Numbered from the stretch's first letter, positions 43,685 to 52,182 are shown. The stretch is DNA of 64,000 bases from a virus (IMGVR_UViG_3300040801_004532:184137-248136), one strand, 5' to 3'. The notes: generated by a model not told the origin, from the sequence alone. Translations and numbers: made by a program.

Positions 43685-43873
43685 TAGCGTATCCTCCTGT
43701 TTATTATCTTTTCTCTAAAATATAAGTGAGTTGCCTTTTCAATAACAACAACGATCTCCTTGAAACTTTTTCTTCTTAAATAATTTCTCTATATTTTAAG
43801 ATACGCTTTCCAAAATGATCTACCTATTGCTAGGTAAATCAATTTCTTCCTTGATTTTCCTTTTACATTAAGT

Positions 43874-44593
43874 TTACAAATACAAATACCATACAAAAAT
43901 TAATCTTCTCTGAGCTGTTTTAATTAATGATGGAAATGTAACACGTGCAAAAATGCTAAATTGACCACTATATGCCGGCGCAGTACTTTCAGCAGAAAAT
44001 AGTCCTGCCTCACTCAATTGTTCTCCATTTGCGTCATTAACCCCAACTGTTATTTGAATTTTTACAACCAAAAGTTTATCATCATTCAATGCATCGGCTT
44101 CAAATGAAGGATTGCCTCCCGGGACTGAGTCAAAGGTCTTTTTATAATAACCTGTTTTTGGATAAACTCCACCAGAAGGAGTTGGATCACCCATAATCTG
44201 CCAATCACCATAACCAGCAGCAGTAGAATCAGTAATCATAACCGGCGAAGCTAAGCCAGTATCTGTAATAATTGGAGGAACAGGATCAAGAGGATCAGCG
44301 GGTCTAACTCCCCCCTCTCCAATTCCAAACCAAGAAACATATTCATCTTTTGTTGGGGTTGCAGATGAATTAACATTTACTAATCTTTGAGCTAACATTT
44401 CTCTACCAAGATATAAAACTAAATTGCTTTTATGGACCAACTTTTTATTTCCAGTCTCATCCGCTTCAAAGATTTGAACTTCACCTTGTGGTCTTCGTTC
44501 AGAGGCCTTGGGCGAATTACCCATACCATCACTCAAACAATTATCGCCATAGATCTCTTTGATAACAACCTCTGTGTCTTTAGTTTTGCTCAT
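43874..44593 (-). CDS. Virion structural protein, hypothetical
   Basis: 239 residues. NLVLYLGREMLAQRL, then WFGIGEGGVRPADPLDPVP, SEAGLFSAEST and FSIFARVTFPSLIKTAQRRL are typical of a family of phage structural proteins annotated without function, with a glycine-rich loop between strands. It follows the TTTAGAACA element at 44641 and starts behind AAGGATATC. It ends 189 bases before the sheath gene start; that gap holds no gene that I can support. Confidence 0.5.
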   Translation of the reverse strand: MSKTKDTEVVIKEIYGDNCLSDGMGNSPKASERRPQGEVQIFEADETGNKKLVHKSNLVLYLGREMLAQRLVNVNSSATPTKDEYVSWFGIGEGGVRPADPLDPVPPIITDTGLASPVMITDSTAAGYGDWQIMGDPTPSGGVYPKTGYYKKTFDSVPGGNPSFEADALNDDKLLVVKIQITVGVNDANGEQLSEAGLFSAESTAPAYSGQFSIFARVTFPSLIKTAQRRLIFVWYLYL

Positions 44594-44640
44594 TTTTTAA
44601 GATATCCTTCTCTAATGGAATCGAAATATACTTTATATTT

Positions 44641-44665
44641 TGTTCTAAATAATACACTCGTTTAG
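44641..44665 (-). promoter_or_regulatory. Candidate phage promoter, TTTAGAACAAAATA element
   Basis: Minus strand TTATTTAGAACAAAATATAA; core TTAGAACA at 44641-44648, about 50 bases before the ATG at 44593. It lies downstream of a terminator for the preceding transcript, as expected of a new promoter. Confidence 0.5.
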
Positions 44666-44677
44666 TTCCAACCGACG

Positions 44678-44736
44678 AAAAAAAATGGAGAGAGATGAAA
44701 GATGAAGCTCCATCTGTTCAAAAATCATCTCCCCCC
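44678..44736 (-). terminator. Intrinsic terminator of the 45633-44764 transcript
   Basis: On the minus strand GGGGGGAGATGA (44736-44725) pairs with TCATCTCTCTCC (44698-44687) around a loop with its own GATG/CATC hairpin, followed by A and an eight-T run (44685-44678). It ends the gene stopping at 44764. Confidence 0.6.
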
Positions 44737-44763
44737 ATAGGAATCCTACACAATACTGTTGTA

Positions 44764-45633
44764 TTACTCCTCTAAGAATGCCCCACAATTAGGGCAATAT
44801 TTAAAAGATGATTTTGATTTTGTTCCACAAACTTTACATTGTAGACGTCTCTTTACAGTCAAAGGTTCTTGAATAGTTGATCCTCCTGACGTATTTCCTT
44901 TTAGTCTGATAATTATAGTTTGTGATTGTTCTAGCTCCCCAATTGTACCATAACGAAATTGCTGATTACACTCACTACCTTTTACTGTAATTCCTTCATC
45001 ATCAAGAGGAACACTATCAACCATTTCAATTCCAATATCTCTCGCGCTTGATTGGTTGAAAAAAGCACTATTAGACATTTTAACTGACTCGTTTGATAGG
45101 TTCTCTACTGGACTAGCAGAACTTTGTGTTTCGCCTCCGGTAAATTTATTATCACAGGTATATTTCACTTCATCGTTCCACCCATAATATGTACTAAATG
45201 GTAACCAATAATAAGAAGGATATCTGTGATGATGATGGTGATGATGCTCCTCATGAATAATTGTTTTCTTAATAAGTTCTGGTTTTTCTTTTTCAAACGC
45301 AAACTCAATTCTTATAAAACCATCATCTATTTTATCACCACGGTAGTCTTGAATTTCTTTTGTCTTTTGAATAAACCTAAATCTATTCCGTGCAACATTT
45401 CCACTTAAGAATCCTTCGAGCTCTGTTGTTTCATTTGGTCCAAGAATCAACGAACTGCCGTCAATTACATCTACACCATCAATGTGGATTTTAACAGATG
45501 CACGTCTTGAATTGAGGTTTTTTAGAAGTAAAGAATATTCACTTCCAAAAGGCAGGTAGACTGCGTCGTCTCTTATTCTAAGAATACGACCATTACATTT
45601 TACTTCGGCAACGAACTGATCTTTATAAGTCAT
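44764..45633 (-). CDS. Structural-type protein with His tract and C-terminal zinc ribbon
   Basis: 289 residues. N-terminal beta-rich domain (GSEYSLLLKNLNSRRASVKI), then a linker with EEHHHHHHHRYP, where a run of seven histidines follows a Glu-rich segment. A second domain has GITVKGSECNQQF and IIIRLKGNTSGG. The end QCKVCGTKSKSSFKYCPNCG is a clear zinc ribbon. It looks like a conserved phage protein of unknown role, first gene of its minus-strand block. The His tract could bind nickel or zinc; it is encoded by CAT/CAC repeats. Confidence 0.6.
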   Translation of the reverse strand: MTYKDQFVAEVKCNGRILRIRDDAVYLPFGSEYSLLLKNLNSRRASVKIHIDGVDVIDGSSLILGPNETTELEGFLSGNVARNRFRFIQKTKEIQDYRGDKIDDGFIRIEFAFEKEKPELIKKTIIHEEHHHHHHHRYPSYYWLPFSTYYGWNDEVKYTCDNKFTGGETQSSASPVENLSNESVKMSNSAFFNQSSARDIGIEMVDSVPLDDEGITVKGSECNQQFRYGTIGELEQSQTIIIRLKGNTSGGSTIQEPLTVKRRLQCKVCGTKSKSSFKYCPNCGAFLEE

Positions 45634-45714
45634 GACGATTTCCTCCTTGACAGGTCACGGACTAGAACCTCATTTTTTTTTAGTTTAAAGTCCGTTGGTG
45701 AATCGTGTAGGTCT

Positions 45715-45735
45715 TCCTATATATATATGTTCTAA
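45715..45735 (-). promoter_or_regulatory. Candidate phage promoter, TTAGAACA element
   Basis: Minus strand TAGTTAGAACATATATATAT; core at 45728-45735. The flanks are AT-rich but differ from the other four copies. It would drive the gene starting at 45633. A 7-base hairpin, ACGGACT with AGTCCGT, lies in its leader (about 45663-45703). Confidence 0.4.
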
Positions 45736-45755
45736 CTATATATATTAATTAGTGA
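45735..45755 (+). promoter_or_regulatory. Shared plus-strand element before accessory island 2
   Basis: TATATATTAATTAGTGA, nearly identical to 37723-37743 (20 of 21 positions), and 40 bases before the ATG at 45795. It overlaps the TTAGAACA core of the divergent minus-strand element (45728-45735), so the two promoters face away from each other. Confidence 0.5.
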
Positions 45756-45794
45756 ATGGATGGAAACTTATTACTATTATTTATGGAGGATAAA

Positions 45795-45959
45795 ATGAAA
45801 GAACTAGTTAGATGTAACAATTTTTCAAAGTGTCCGTCAAGGGATTGCCCCCATTGGGAGCCTCACGAAATAGACCGAACATGTAGCGAGGATACCTGCG
45901 AGGGGTGGAAAGTTGCGTTTGACCAATACAACAAGAAGGTAAAATGCATTAAAATTTAA
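45795..45959 (+). CDS. Small cysteine-rich protein
   Basis: 54 residues from ATG 45795 behind TGGAGG; a longer frame from 45756 has no ribosome-binding site. It has seven cysteines: RCNNFSKCPSRDCPHW, then TCSEDTCEGW and VKCIKI near the end. This suggests a metal or Fe-S site. It is the first of four small genes in the second plus-strand island. Not recognised. Confidence 0.6.
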   Translation: MKELVRCNNFSKCPSRDCPHWEPHEIDRTCSEDTCEGWKVAFDQYNKKVKCIKI

Positions 45960-45978
45960 TTATTTAAAGGAGGTCTTT

Positions 45979-46239
45979 ATGAAGACAAAATTCATTTGTC
46001 CTCAATGTAGGGATGAGGGACGCCCAACTGTCAACTTGATAGTCACAGGGGCAAATCCAAGACCGGAATGTCCTGTTTGCGGCTTCAAATGTCGTAGGTA
46101 TGGAAATACGATGATTGATCAATCGGAAGATCGTCGGGGGGCATTCAACAGCGTTGGAAACTGGGATGCCCGTTTCACGAAATACGATCGAGGCGGAAAG
46201 GATCGAATCTGGCACTCAAGTTGGGGCGCCGAAAATTAA
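45979..46239 (+). CDS. Small zinc-ribbon protein
   Basis: 86 residues behind AAAGGAGG. CPQCRDEG (residues 7-14) and PECPVCGFKC (about 29-38) form a clear pair of knuckles for one zinc ion. The C-terminal half (FNSVGNWDARFTKYDRGG) is basic and aromatic. Nearby genes are also Cys-rich, so the group may be linked in function, perhaps DNA- or RNA-binding. Not recognised further. Confidence 0.6.
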   Translation: MKTKFICPQCRDEGRPTVNLIVTGANPRPECPVCGFKCRRYGNTMIDQSEDRRGAFNSVGNWDARFTKYDRGGKDRIWHSSWGAEN

Positions 46240-46253
46240 AGGAGATTAAATAA

Positions 46254-46598
46254 ATGACAACCCTAGAAGAGATGATTCCAGACTATCCCGTTCATAGAAT
46301 AACCCCCAAATGTTGTCGTTGTGGAGGCGAATTGACGTTGGAAGATAATCTTGGAAACGGCGTAATGTTATATACATGCCCTTTGTGTGATTATCCTCCT
46401 CCCGAGGATGATCACAATCTCTTCTGTGTCTCAAGTCAATTGGAAACTCGGGTGTATAAAAATCATTGTTGGAATTGTGGTGCAGCAATTGATTCTACCT
46501 TTGCAACCCCTTCGAGAACGCCCGGTATGGGCTACTACTGCCCTCGCTGTGGTGAAGATCTTACAAAGTGGAAACTAATGAAAGGAGGTGTTGTTTAA
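46254..46598 (+). CDS. Protein with several CxxC knuckles
   Basis: 114 residues. Four CxxC knuckles are visible: CCRCGG, YTCPLCD, HCWNCGAA and YYCPRCGEDL, so two zinc ribbons. The second ribbon, ending YCPRCGEDL, is close to classical zinc-ribbon ends. The next gene starts inside its stop (TAATG) with AAAGGAGGTG just upstream, so the two are coupled. Function unknown. Confidence 0.65.
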   Translation: MTTLEEMIPDYPVHRITPKCCRCGGELTLEDNLGNGVMLYTCPLCDYPPPEDDHNLFCVSSQLETRVYKNHCWNCGAAIDSTFATPSRTPGMGYYCPRCGEDLTKWKLMKGGVV

Positions 46599-46723
46599 TG
46601 CCAAAAAAAGACGGAAGCGGTCCAAAAGGGCAAGGTCCAAAAGATGGACGTGGCGGCGGAACTGGCCGTAACACGGGAAAAGGAAGTGGTTCAAAAAGCG
46701 GGGGTCAGAAAGGCAACTGCTAA
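46598..46723 (+). CDS. 41-aa Gly/Lys-rich small protein
   Basis: 41 residues, behind a near-perfect AAAGGAGGTG site and overlapping the upstream stop. The start MPKKDGSGPKGQGPKDGRGG recalls the N-terminal 'MPrgDGtGP.g.GP.tGRg' pattern of DUF5320-like and related small proteins. The rest is Gly/Lys/Ser-rich and ends in QKGNC. It may be disordered and nucleic-acid binding, or a short adhesive tag; no firm function. Confidence 0.6.
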   Translation: MPKKDGSGPKGQGPKDGRGGGTGRNTGKGSGSKSGGQKGNC

Positions 46724-46728
46724 TCAGT

Positions 46729-46824
46729 TTGGAGATGGGGAGGTCCGACTGTTGGATACGGGAGCGATCGAATCCTGTTACCGCGCAGTTGGAGATTCGA
46801 TCACTCCCCATCTCCAATTTTTTT
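46729..46824 (+). ncRNA. Structured RNA and terminator after the small-gene island
   Basis: TTGGAGATGGGGAG (46729-46742) pairs perfectly (14 bp) with CTCCCCATCTCCAA (46804-46817), directly followed by seven Ts (46818-46824): a terminator with a 61-base loop. Inside, GGGAGCGATCGAATC (46760-46774) can instead pair with GATTCGATCACTCCC (46794-46808), with one mismatch, using the same CTCCC. The two stems exclude each other, like a switch. It may be an ordinary terminator with extra structure, or a small regulatory RNA. It is not a tRNA: the apparent T-arm has no proper closing pair. Confidence 0.55.
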
Positions 46825-46832
46825 GCTTTAAA

Positions 46833-48041
46833 TTATTCAAATAATGGTTTGTCAATAACAGGTCTTTCGATTGAGTGTTTATAGTTCTTCCAATCATCTT
46901 CAATTGTTTGTGGCCACATATAAAATTTTGCATCAAAGTTTTTAATCAGCCCAGCTTTTGAAAGTTCTGCTTTAACAATATAACCACCAACTAGAGGATG
47001 TAATCCTTTTCGTTTTAGATAGCTTGTTTGTCCTTCAAAACAACCACATTGCATACCAAAAATTGAACCGAACATTGCTTGCATTTGAATATGTAAATGA
47101 CCTGCCAATAGAAATCTCACACTTGGTTTATCTTTTACATCTCTTGAAATATTTGCAAGTTCAGTATATGCAATTTGTTCAACGCCCTTTTGAATACGAT
47201 ATGAATAAGAATACGGCACACCTCCAGAAGGATGCCAAAGCTTCATATCTACACCAGGAAGGATTGGAATATCTGCATCATCAAATCCAATGTAGTGAAC
47301 ATCTGATCTTTGTGCCTCAATTGCTAATAAAGGATTATGCCCTCCGCCTCTTTTAATAAATGAATAATCGTGGTTACCACCAAGCATGTACCATTCAAAA
47401 CCTCTTGGTAAATTAACAATTACAGAGTCCTCTTGTTCTTCAGCCGATAATGCATAAACCTCAAATTGTTGGCCGGGATAAACATTATAACCAGCGCAAA
47501 CATCGCCAGGTGTAAAAATATATTTTACTCCCTTTTTCCTACATATTTCACAAAATTCATTTAACGCTGTTAGTTGACATTCTTTTGAACCAAAATGTAA
47601 ATCGGATGCAACACCAAAAATAATTTCTTTGTCTTCAAGGGGATCATTAATTGGATCTCCTTCCGATGCAACATCAGAACTTAAAATGATATTTTTATCA
47701 TCACAAATAATTTCATATCCCTGTTTTCTGAAATAATCAATCAATTCAAAAATTTCACCAGGCGAACAGCTTAACTCATCACATAATGTTTCACCTCTGA
47801 CTGTTTTTCTTTTTTCTAGTATTGTAATAAATGCCTGATCAATAGACTCTTTTTCTTCAACGCCTCCATAATCTTCATCAGTTAAATGTTCCCTTTTTAC
47901 CTTTGAAATATATTTATAAAATGTTTTGATATTGCTCCCATAGCCAAACTCTTTTTGTGCTCGATGATAAATATTTTTTGTCTCTGCGCCGTTTAATATT
48001 TCCTGTTTTACAAATTCAATTAAACCAGGATATAAAGTCAT
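46833..48041 (-). CDS. Calcineurin-like metallophosphoesterase with N-terminal helical domain
   Basis: 402 residues from ATG 48041; the upstream GTG (48056) would overlap the GTGGAGG site. The metal-binding motifs are in order: SDLHFGS (D-x-H), TPGDVCAG (GD), GGNHDYS (GNHD), an IAYTEL region and AGHLHIQM (GHxH). The N-terminal 110 residues look like a winged-helix or DNA-binding domain (TVRGETLCDELS, then FELIDYFRKQGYEI). Members of this superfamily act on nucleotides, DNA ends or phosphoproteins. It lies downstream of a TTAGAACA element (48088). Confidence 0.8.
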   Translation of the reverse strand: MTLYPGLIEFVKQEILNGAETKNIYHRAQKEFGYGSNIKTFYKYISKVKREHLTDEDYGGVEEKESIDQAFITILEKRKTVRGETLCDELSCSPGEIFELIDYFRKQGYEIICDDKNIILSSDVASEGDPINDPLEDKEIIFGVASDLHFGSKECQLTALNEFCEICRKKGVKYIFTPGDVCAGYNVYPGQQFEVYALSAEEQEDSVIVNLPRGFEWYMLGGNHDYSFIKRGGGHNPLLAIEAQRSDVHYIGFDDADIPILPGVDMKLWHPSGGVPYSYSYRIQKGVEQIAYTELANISRDVKDKPSVRFLLAGHLHIQMQAMFGSIFGMQCGCFEGQTSYLKRKGLHPLVGGYIVKAELSKAGLIKNFDAKFYMWPQTIEDDWKNYKHSIERPVIDKPLFE

Positions 48042-48077
48042 CAAAAATTCCTCCACACATTAGATTATTAAAAACCT

Positions 48078-48102
48078 ATCATTTTTTTGTTCTAAATTGG
48101 CA
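48078..48102 (-). promoter_or_regulatory. Candidate phage promoter, TTTAGAACAAAAAAAT element
   Basis: Minus strand AATTTAGAACAAAAAAATGA; core at 48088-48095, about 47 bases before the ATG at 48041. It precedes the metallophosphoesterase gene, which follows the end of the large tail gene (48159) without an obvious terminator. Confidence 0.5.
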
Positions 48103-48158
48103 GATTAATATCTTGATATACTTAGAAAGGAATTATAGGAGGGTTTAAAACTATTGTA

Positions 48159-50948
48159 TTATAGAATTATTCTTTTGCCATTTTCTTGTAATAAATATTT
48201 GCCATTTTCTTGTAGTAAATAACCTGAAATTTCTTCAACTCTTATCGTAAAATAATCAAAATTATATGTACAATCGAATCTTCCTTCTTCATCAAAATCT
48301 CTAAATCCACCTGTTTGATAATAATCAAAACTATAAACAGGAGGAACATCTTCATCAGGAATTAACCATGAAATTTGATAATTATCTGTTGGAACTGAAG
48401 CTGACAATAATACAACAAATCTATCTTCATATCTCTTTTTAACAATTCCTGAAATTATAAACTCGCTGGTTGAATCTGTTGAAAGATTAATTAAAACTGG
48501 ATAATGAGTATGCGTAAGAGGACTATTTAAATAAACAGTTACTTCAGATAATCCTTGTGCAATATCTTCATTGCCATATTGCAAACCTTCACAAATAATC
48601 CATTCTAAATGATAATTTGTTGAATCCATCGGACCAGACAGATCCACTTCAAACTCATTGATACTTTTTCTTGTTACAGAATGTGAATATATAGCAGGAC
48701 TTGTATCTACTGTATTTACAAGTGAAACAAGAACGTTATAATTTGGTCCACATAAATTCGGTACTATAATTGTCTTTGAAGTATCCCCAATATTCAACGG
48801 AACTATCCCGGTTGTTGTAGAAGTGGTATCAACCAAAAACCAATCTAGATAATAATTGGGAGATGAAATCGAACCAGTAAAATCAACTGTAAAACTCGAT
48901 GTTTGTTTGCTAGTGATTATATAATCATAAACATACTGAACTTCATCTGGATTGTTGTTTCGTAAAGATGCAATAACTGTATAATTTAAATCAGGTTGTG
49001 GAGTATCAAATATTACTGTGGTTCCTGATACACCCTCTCTAATCTTATGAGAATATGGACCAAGTCTTACAAGGTTTGATATTTCTGATACAACAAACCC
49101 CGTACCATCAGAAGGGGGACAATGTAAACTATCATAGATAGTTTCCTCATAAGTGATTTCAACATTATCCTCACCGCTAACAACAGCACCATAATCAAAA
49201 GCTGAACCACAATCAAATGTATCCCTTGAATAATATCTAGCTACAGATGTTGAGTCGCTGCAAGTTATTGTACTAATTAAACTCCAAAAAGAACCATATG
49301 ATGCTCCTGATGGAGGTTTAGTTTGATCATTAGATACATGTAATTGAGTACAAATATATTGATTCCCATTTAGATCTGGGACAACATCATTTACGGCATA
49401 TGCGATACCAGCTTGCCATATCCCTCTCCAATTCATAGTTGCAGGAACTGCACCAGTAAAGGTTCTCTTACATTGAGCAACTAACTCATTATTACATAGA
49501 GTAACTGCTGTCGAATCAAGTGAAGGTTCTGGACAGCAAGGACTACTGTTACCTGTTATAAAGTCATGAACTGTTTGCTCAGCATAAAAATCAAATGCAT
49601 CTTCAACAATGATCGTATTTGGAACTCTACTTCTAACTTGAAGCTGTTCCAATAATAGAATTCTTGCTCGATAAGGTTTAAAGAAGTTAATTGCAGGTGC
49701 AAGAGTCTTGAAAAATTCTTGAACTCCAAATAAAATAAAACCGAAGTTTACAAAACCAAAACCAATATTAGCACGAACCCAAAGAGCCATATCCTTCAAA
49801 AGTGAGTATAGAACATCCAAGGGTTCCCCGGCCGAATCAAGCTGTGATTTAATATCAGGGGCTATAACGCCCAGCCAGTATTCTGCACTATTAGAATTTA
49901 CTAGAAAGTTGGTTGGTGTAGGACGAGTAAATTCGTCTAAGTATTGTTGGTATCTTTGTTTTTGATCTAGTCGGCTAGTTGGAACCACATTTATAATCGA
50001 ATCAAACTCAGCTTTGATTATTTCAGGATCTATGCTTGTTCCATCATAACATAGATAATCAGCACCCCATAATGGCAAGTCTTCACGTCCAACAGAAAAT
50101 TGTTTGTTGAACATATAAACAGCTGAGAGGTATAGTTCAAGAAAGCTTCTTAGTTCACCAATGTATGAGATTTCGGCTGAAGCAGTAGGAACAGAACCTG
50201 TTGATTGATAATAATCAAACTCATCTTGGCATCTTCGAACTATAGTCGACATCTCAAAATTATCAACTTCAACAATAGGTTGTACACCAATATAAGGAGT
50301 TTTAGATGGAAGATTTATTTTAGTTGTATTATGTAACTGAATGATTTGTTCAGCCGTATATAACCAATGTGGATCTCCCTGAGTTAAATTTGCATAAGGG
50401 AATGCAATATCAATTGGGTTTGTGGTTGTACCAGCAACAACTTTTCCATCAAAGTAAAGAGTGTTTTGATTTAACTTTTTAAGGAAAAATTCATAAATAT
50501 CAACTTCTGTAACACCATAATATTGAAGGACATCAACTAATGATTGTGGTGTTCCCTTTACCTTATATAGATTAACAAGATCAAGGAAAAACTGAATTTT
50601 CTGTTCTAGAGGGTTTTCATCAAAATCTCTTAGGCTTGTTGAATGTGGATAACCAAAGCTTCTAAACAACTCATCTAAATCGCTATTCGAAATTGAACGA
50701 ACATCGGATGCCCTTAGTGAAGATGTAGCCAAAGACCTATGTGAAGCAAATAGATCAATAATTAATCTTCTTAACCTATTATAATCAGTTGTTAAAAATG
50801 ATGATTGATCAACAACATTTGAGAAATAATCTTCTAATTTGGTCCTATCTGATTTTGCAATGGCATCCAACGCATCAGTTACATTACCTGTTCCACCACT
50901 AACTGACTTGAAAATCTCCCAAAAGAGATCTATTTTATCATATGCCAT
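48159..50948 (-). CDS. Large tail/baseplate protein
   Basis: 929 residues. The N-terminal third fits a tail wedge or gpI-type protein: LFWEIFKSVSGGTGNV, FLDLVNLYKVKGTPQSLVDV, then LQYYGVTEVDIYEFFLKK. A later segment WQAGIAYAVNDVVPDLNG, then NQYICTQLH resembles the 'W..g..Y..gD.V...g..Y.c...h' carbohydrate-binding motif. The C-terminus has repeated strand domains of about 70 residues with 'GDTSKTIIVPN', a Ser/Thr-rich TSTTT segment, and ends with two copies of YLLQENGK. The start overlaps the upstream stop (TAATG). Gp7 or gpI type baseplate or fibre-base protein are both possible. Confidence 0.6.
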   Translation of the reverse strand: MAYDKIDLFWEIFKSVSGGTGNVTDALDAIAKSDRTKLEDYFSNVVDQSSFLTTDYNRLRRLIIDLFASHRSLATSSLRASDVRSISNSDLDELFRSFGYPHSTSLRDFDENPLEQKIQFFLDLVNLYKVKGTPQSLVDVLQYYGVTEVDIYEFFLKKLNQNTLYFDGKVVAGTTTNPIDIAFPYANLTQGDPHWLYTAEQIIQLHNTTKINLPSKTPYIGVQPIVEVDNFEMSTIVRRCQDEFDYYQSTGSVPTASAEISYIGELRSFLELYLSAVYMFNKQFSVGREDLPLWGADYLCYDGTSIDPEIIKAEFDSIINVVPTSRLDQKQRYQQYLDEFTRPTPTNFLVNSNSAEYWLGVIAPDIKSQLDSAGEPLDVLYSLLKDMALWVRANIGFGFVNFGFILFGVQEFFKTLAPAINFFKPYRARILLLEQLQVRSRVPNTIIVEDAFDFYAEQTVHDFITGNSSPCCPEPSLDSTAVTLCNNELVAQCKRTFTGAVPATMNWRGIWQAGIAYAVNDVVPDLNGNQYICTQLHVSNDQTKPPSGASYGSFWSLISTITCSDSTSVARYYSRDTFDCGSAFDYGAVVSGEDNVEITYEETIYDSLHCPPSDGTGFVVSEISNLVRLGPYSHKIREGVSGTTVIFDTPQPDLNYTVIASLRNNNPDEVQYVYDYIITSKQTSSFTVDFTGSISSPNYYLDWFLVDTTSTTTGIVPLNIGDTSKTIIVPNLCGPNYNVLVSLVNTVDTSPAIYSHSVTRKSINEFEVDLSGPMDSTNYHLEWIICEGLQYGNEDIAQGLSEVTVYLNSPLTHTHYPVLINLSTDSTSEFIISGIVKKRYEDRFVVLLSASVPTDNYQISWLIPDEDVPPVYSFDYYQTGGFRDFDEEGRFDCTYNFDYFTIRVEEISGYLLQENGKYLLQENGKRIIL

Positions 50949-51619
50949 TATGGTTCATCCCCACAGTTAATATCAAACAGAACATTTTGGTTTGTAAGAT
51001 ATAGAAAATACTCATCCATCAATTTAGCCTCAAAACAACTTGCTAACAACGTACCATCTGTTACCAAATCTGAAGCACAGTATATGTCAATATTTTCGTA
51101 TATTTTTAGATCTAGATATAGATAAATTAATTTTGATAACGGAGTGTTTAATGAATCAAATGTAGCATTAACAATTACTATTCCCGCTGTTGCATCCACA
51201 ATTAAGTCAACCGCTGTCGAATCAATTGATGCAGTAGTATCAATAAATACGACAGATGTTGAATCAATTCTATAATTTAAAAGCGCATCCAACATTACAA
51301 AATCATGGTCTTTTAGGTTAAAAATATTATTCCCAGTTTCTCCTGGAACTAAATATTTAGATCCTGGGTAAATCATCAATCTTTGCCGTGTGAGAGTTGG
51401 CCAACATTGATTTCGTGATTCTGCTTTATATAAATAATTATAGTAATCATATGGATAATCATCATCACATAAAAGTTGAACGACAGAGGCTGGAGTCAAG
51501 AAGTTTTCTGGCACGGGAACCGGCGCAGGAATTTCATATCTATTTATAATTGAGGTAGTTACAAATTTGTAGAACCAGGTTTGGAACTCGGGTATAAGCT
51601 CCGAATTAGCTACTGTCAT
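50948..51619 (-). CDS. Structural protein, hypothetical
   Basis: 223 residues. Not recognised. Beginning has VANSELIPEFQTWFYKFVTT and proline-rich PAPVPVPENF; the centre is beta-rich with several aspartates (SIDSTAVDLIVDATAG). Stop overlaps the next start and start overlaps the HD gene stop, so it belongs to the same tail operon. A virion role is likely from position alone. Confidence 0.5.
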   Translation of the reverse strand: MTVANSELIPEFQTWFYKFVTTSIINRYEIPAPVPVPENFLTPASVVQLLCDDDYPYDYYNYLYKAESRNQCWPTLTRQRLMIYPGSKYLVPGETGNNIFNLKDHDFVMLDALLNYRIDSTSVVFIDTTASIDSTAVDLIVDATAGIVIVNATFDSLNTPLSKLIYLYLDLKIYENIDIYCASDLVTDGTLLASCFEAKLMDEYFLYLTNQNVLFDINCGDEP

Positions 51620-52182
51620 TATTCCCTCACGTCTGTTTGGATTAGGTCAGCTGTGCTCATCATATCTAAAATATGAACGAAAAGGGTTGTGGGATTGAAA
51701 TCTCTAAAATCAAATTCTTTTCCTCTCACATCTGTACTCCATTGACCAGAGTGAAATCTGACAGCTTCTTCCAAAATAAGGAATTGCCCTTCTGTTAATA
51801 GTTTGGTAAATGTTCCTTTATTTTGGGCGATCATATCCGCAGCTTGTTTATCGTGGGTATAATCGGTATGTTTTCTAGTCCCTAGATTTCCATACTTTAG
51901 AGAATCATGAAGAGCTACAGCAATCAACAGCGTATCTGCATCTGTTGTTTTTGTCTCTATATTAAATAACCTCATGATTTTAGAACAAGCATATAGCATA
52001 TGATAAACATGCTCTGCCTGTGATGGTACTTCACCGTTTTTCTTCTTATGATATTTTCCGGTTGATGAAGTTGGTTTGTCCCAAATATCAGGAAGGATGC
52101 TATCAATCCCCTTCCACAATTTGAATCCTTTTTCTGTTAAATTTGTTTCAAGAAGTTCGAGAATCTTTCCTTTATATGTCAA
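51619..52182 (-). CDS. HD-domain phosphohydrolase
   Basis: 187 residues. The HD pattern is visible: HVYHMLYA (first His), VALHDSLKYG (the HD), HDKQAADMI, VRFHSGQWS and a final HILDMMSTADLI with the last metal Asp. This family hydrolyses nucleotides, including phage dNTPases and 5'-nucleotidases. It stands among tail and lysis-type genes, so its link to them is not clear. Start behind TAAAGGAAAG. The ends overlap neighbours, giving coupling. Confidence 0.7.
   Translation of the reverse strand: MTYKGKILELLETNLTEKGFKLWKGIDSILPDIWDKPTSSTGKYHKKKNGEVPSQAEHVYHMLYACSKIMRLFNIETKTTDADTLLIAVALHDSLKYGNLGTRKHTDYTHDKQAADMIAQNKGTFTKLLTEGQFLILEEAVRFHSGQWSTDVRGKEFDFRDFNPTTLFVHILDMMSTADLIQTDVRE

Noticed and set aside
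43685-43873. A small gene in the gap upstream of the sheath gene
   Set aside because: Only very short frames (such as 15 codons from TTG) are found; the region is better read as leader or promoter sequence.
46731-46816. A tRNA-like fold, with acceptor stem GGAGATGG/CCATCTCC and a TTCGATC loop
   Set aside because: The T-arm closing pair is A-A, no anticodon arm with a seven-base loop can be made, and a T-run follows directly; it fits a terminator or regulatory RNA better.
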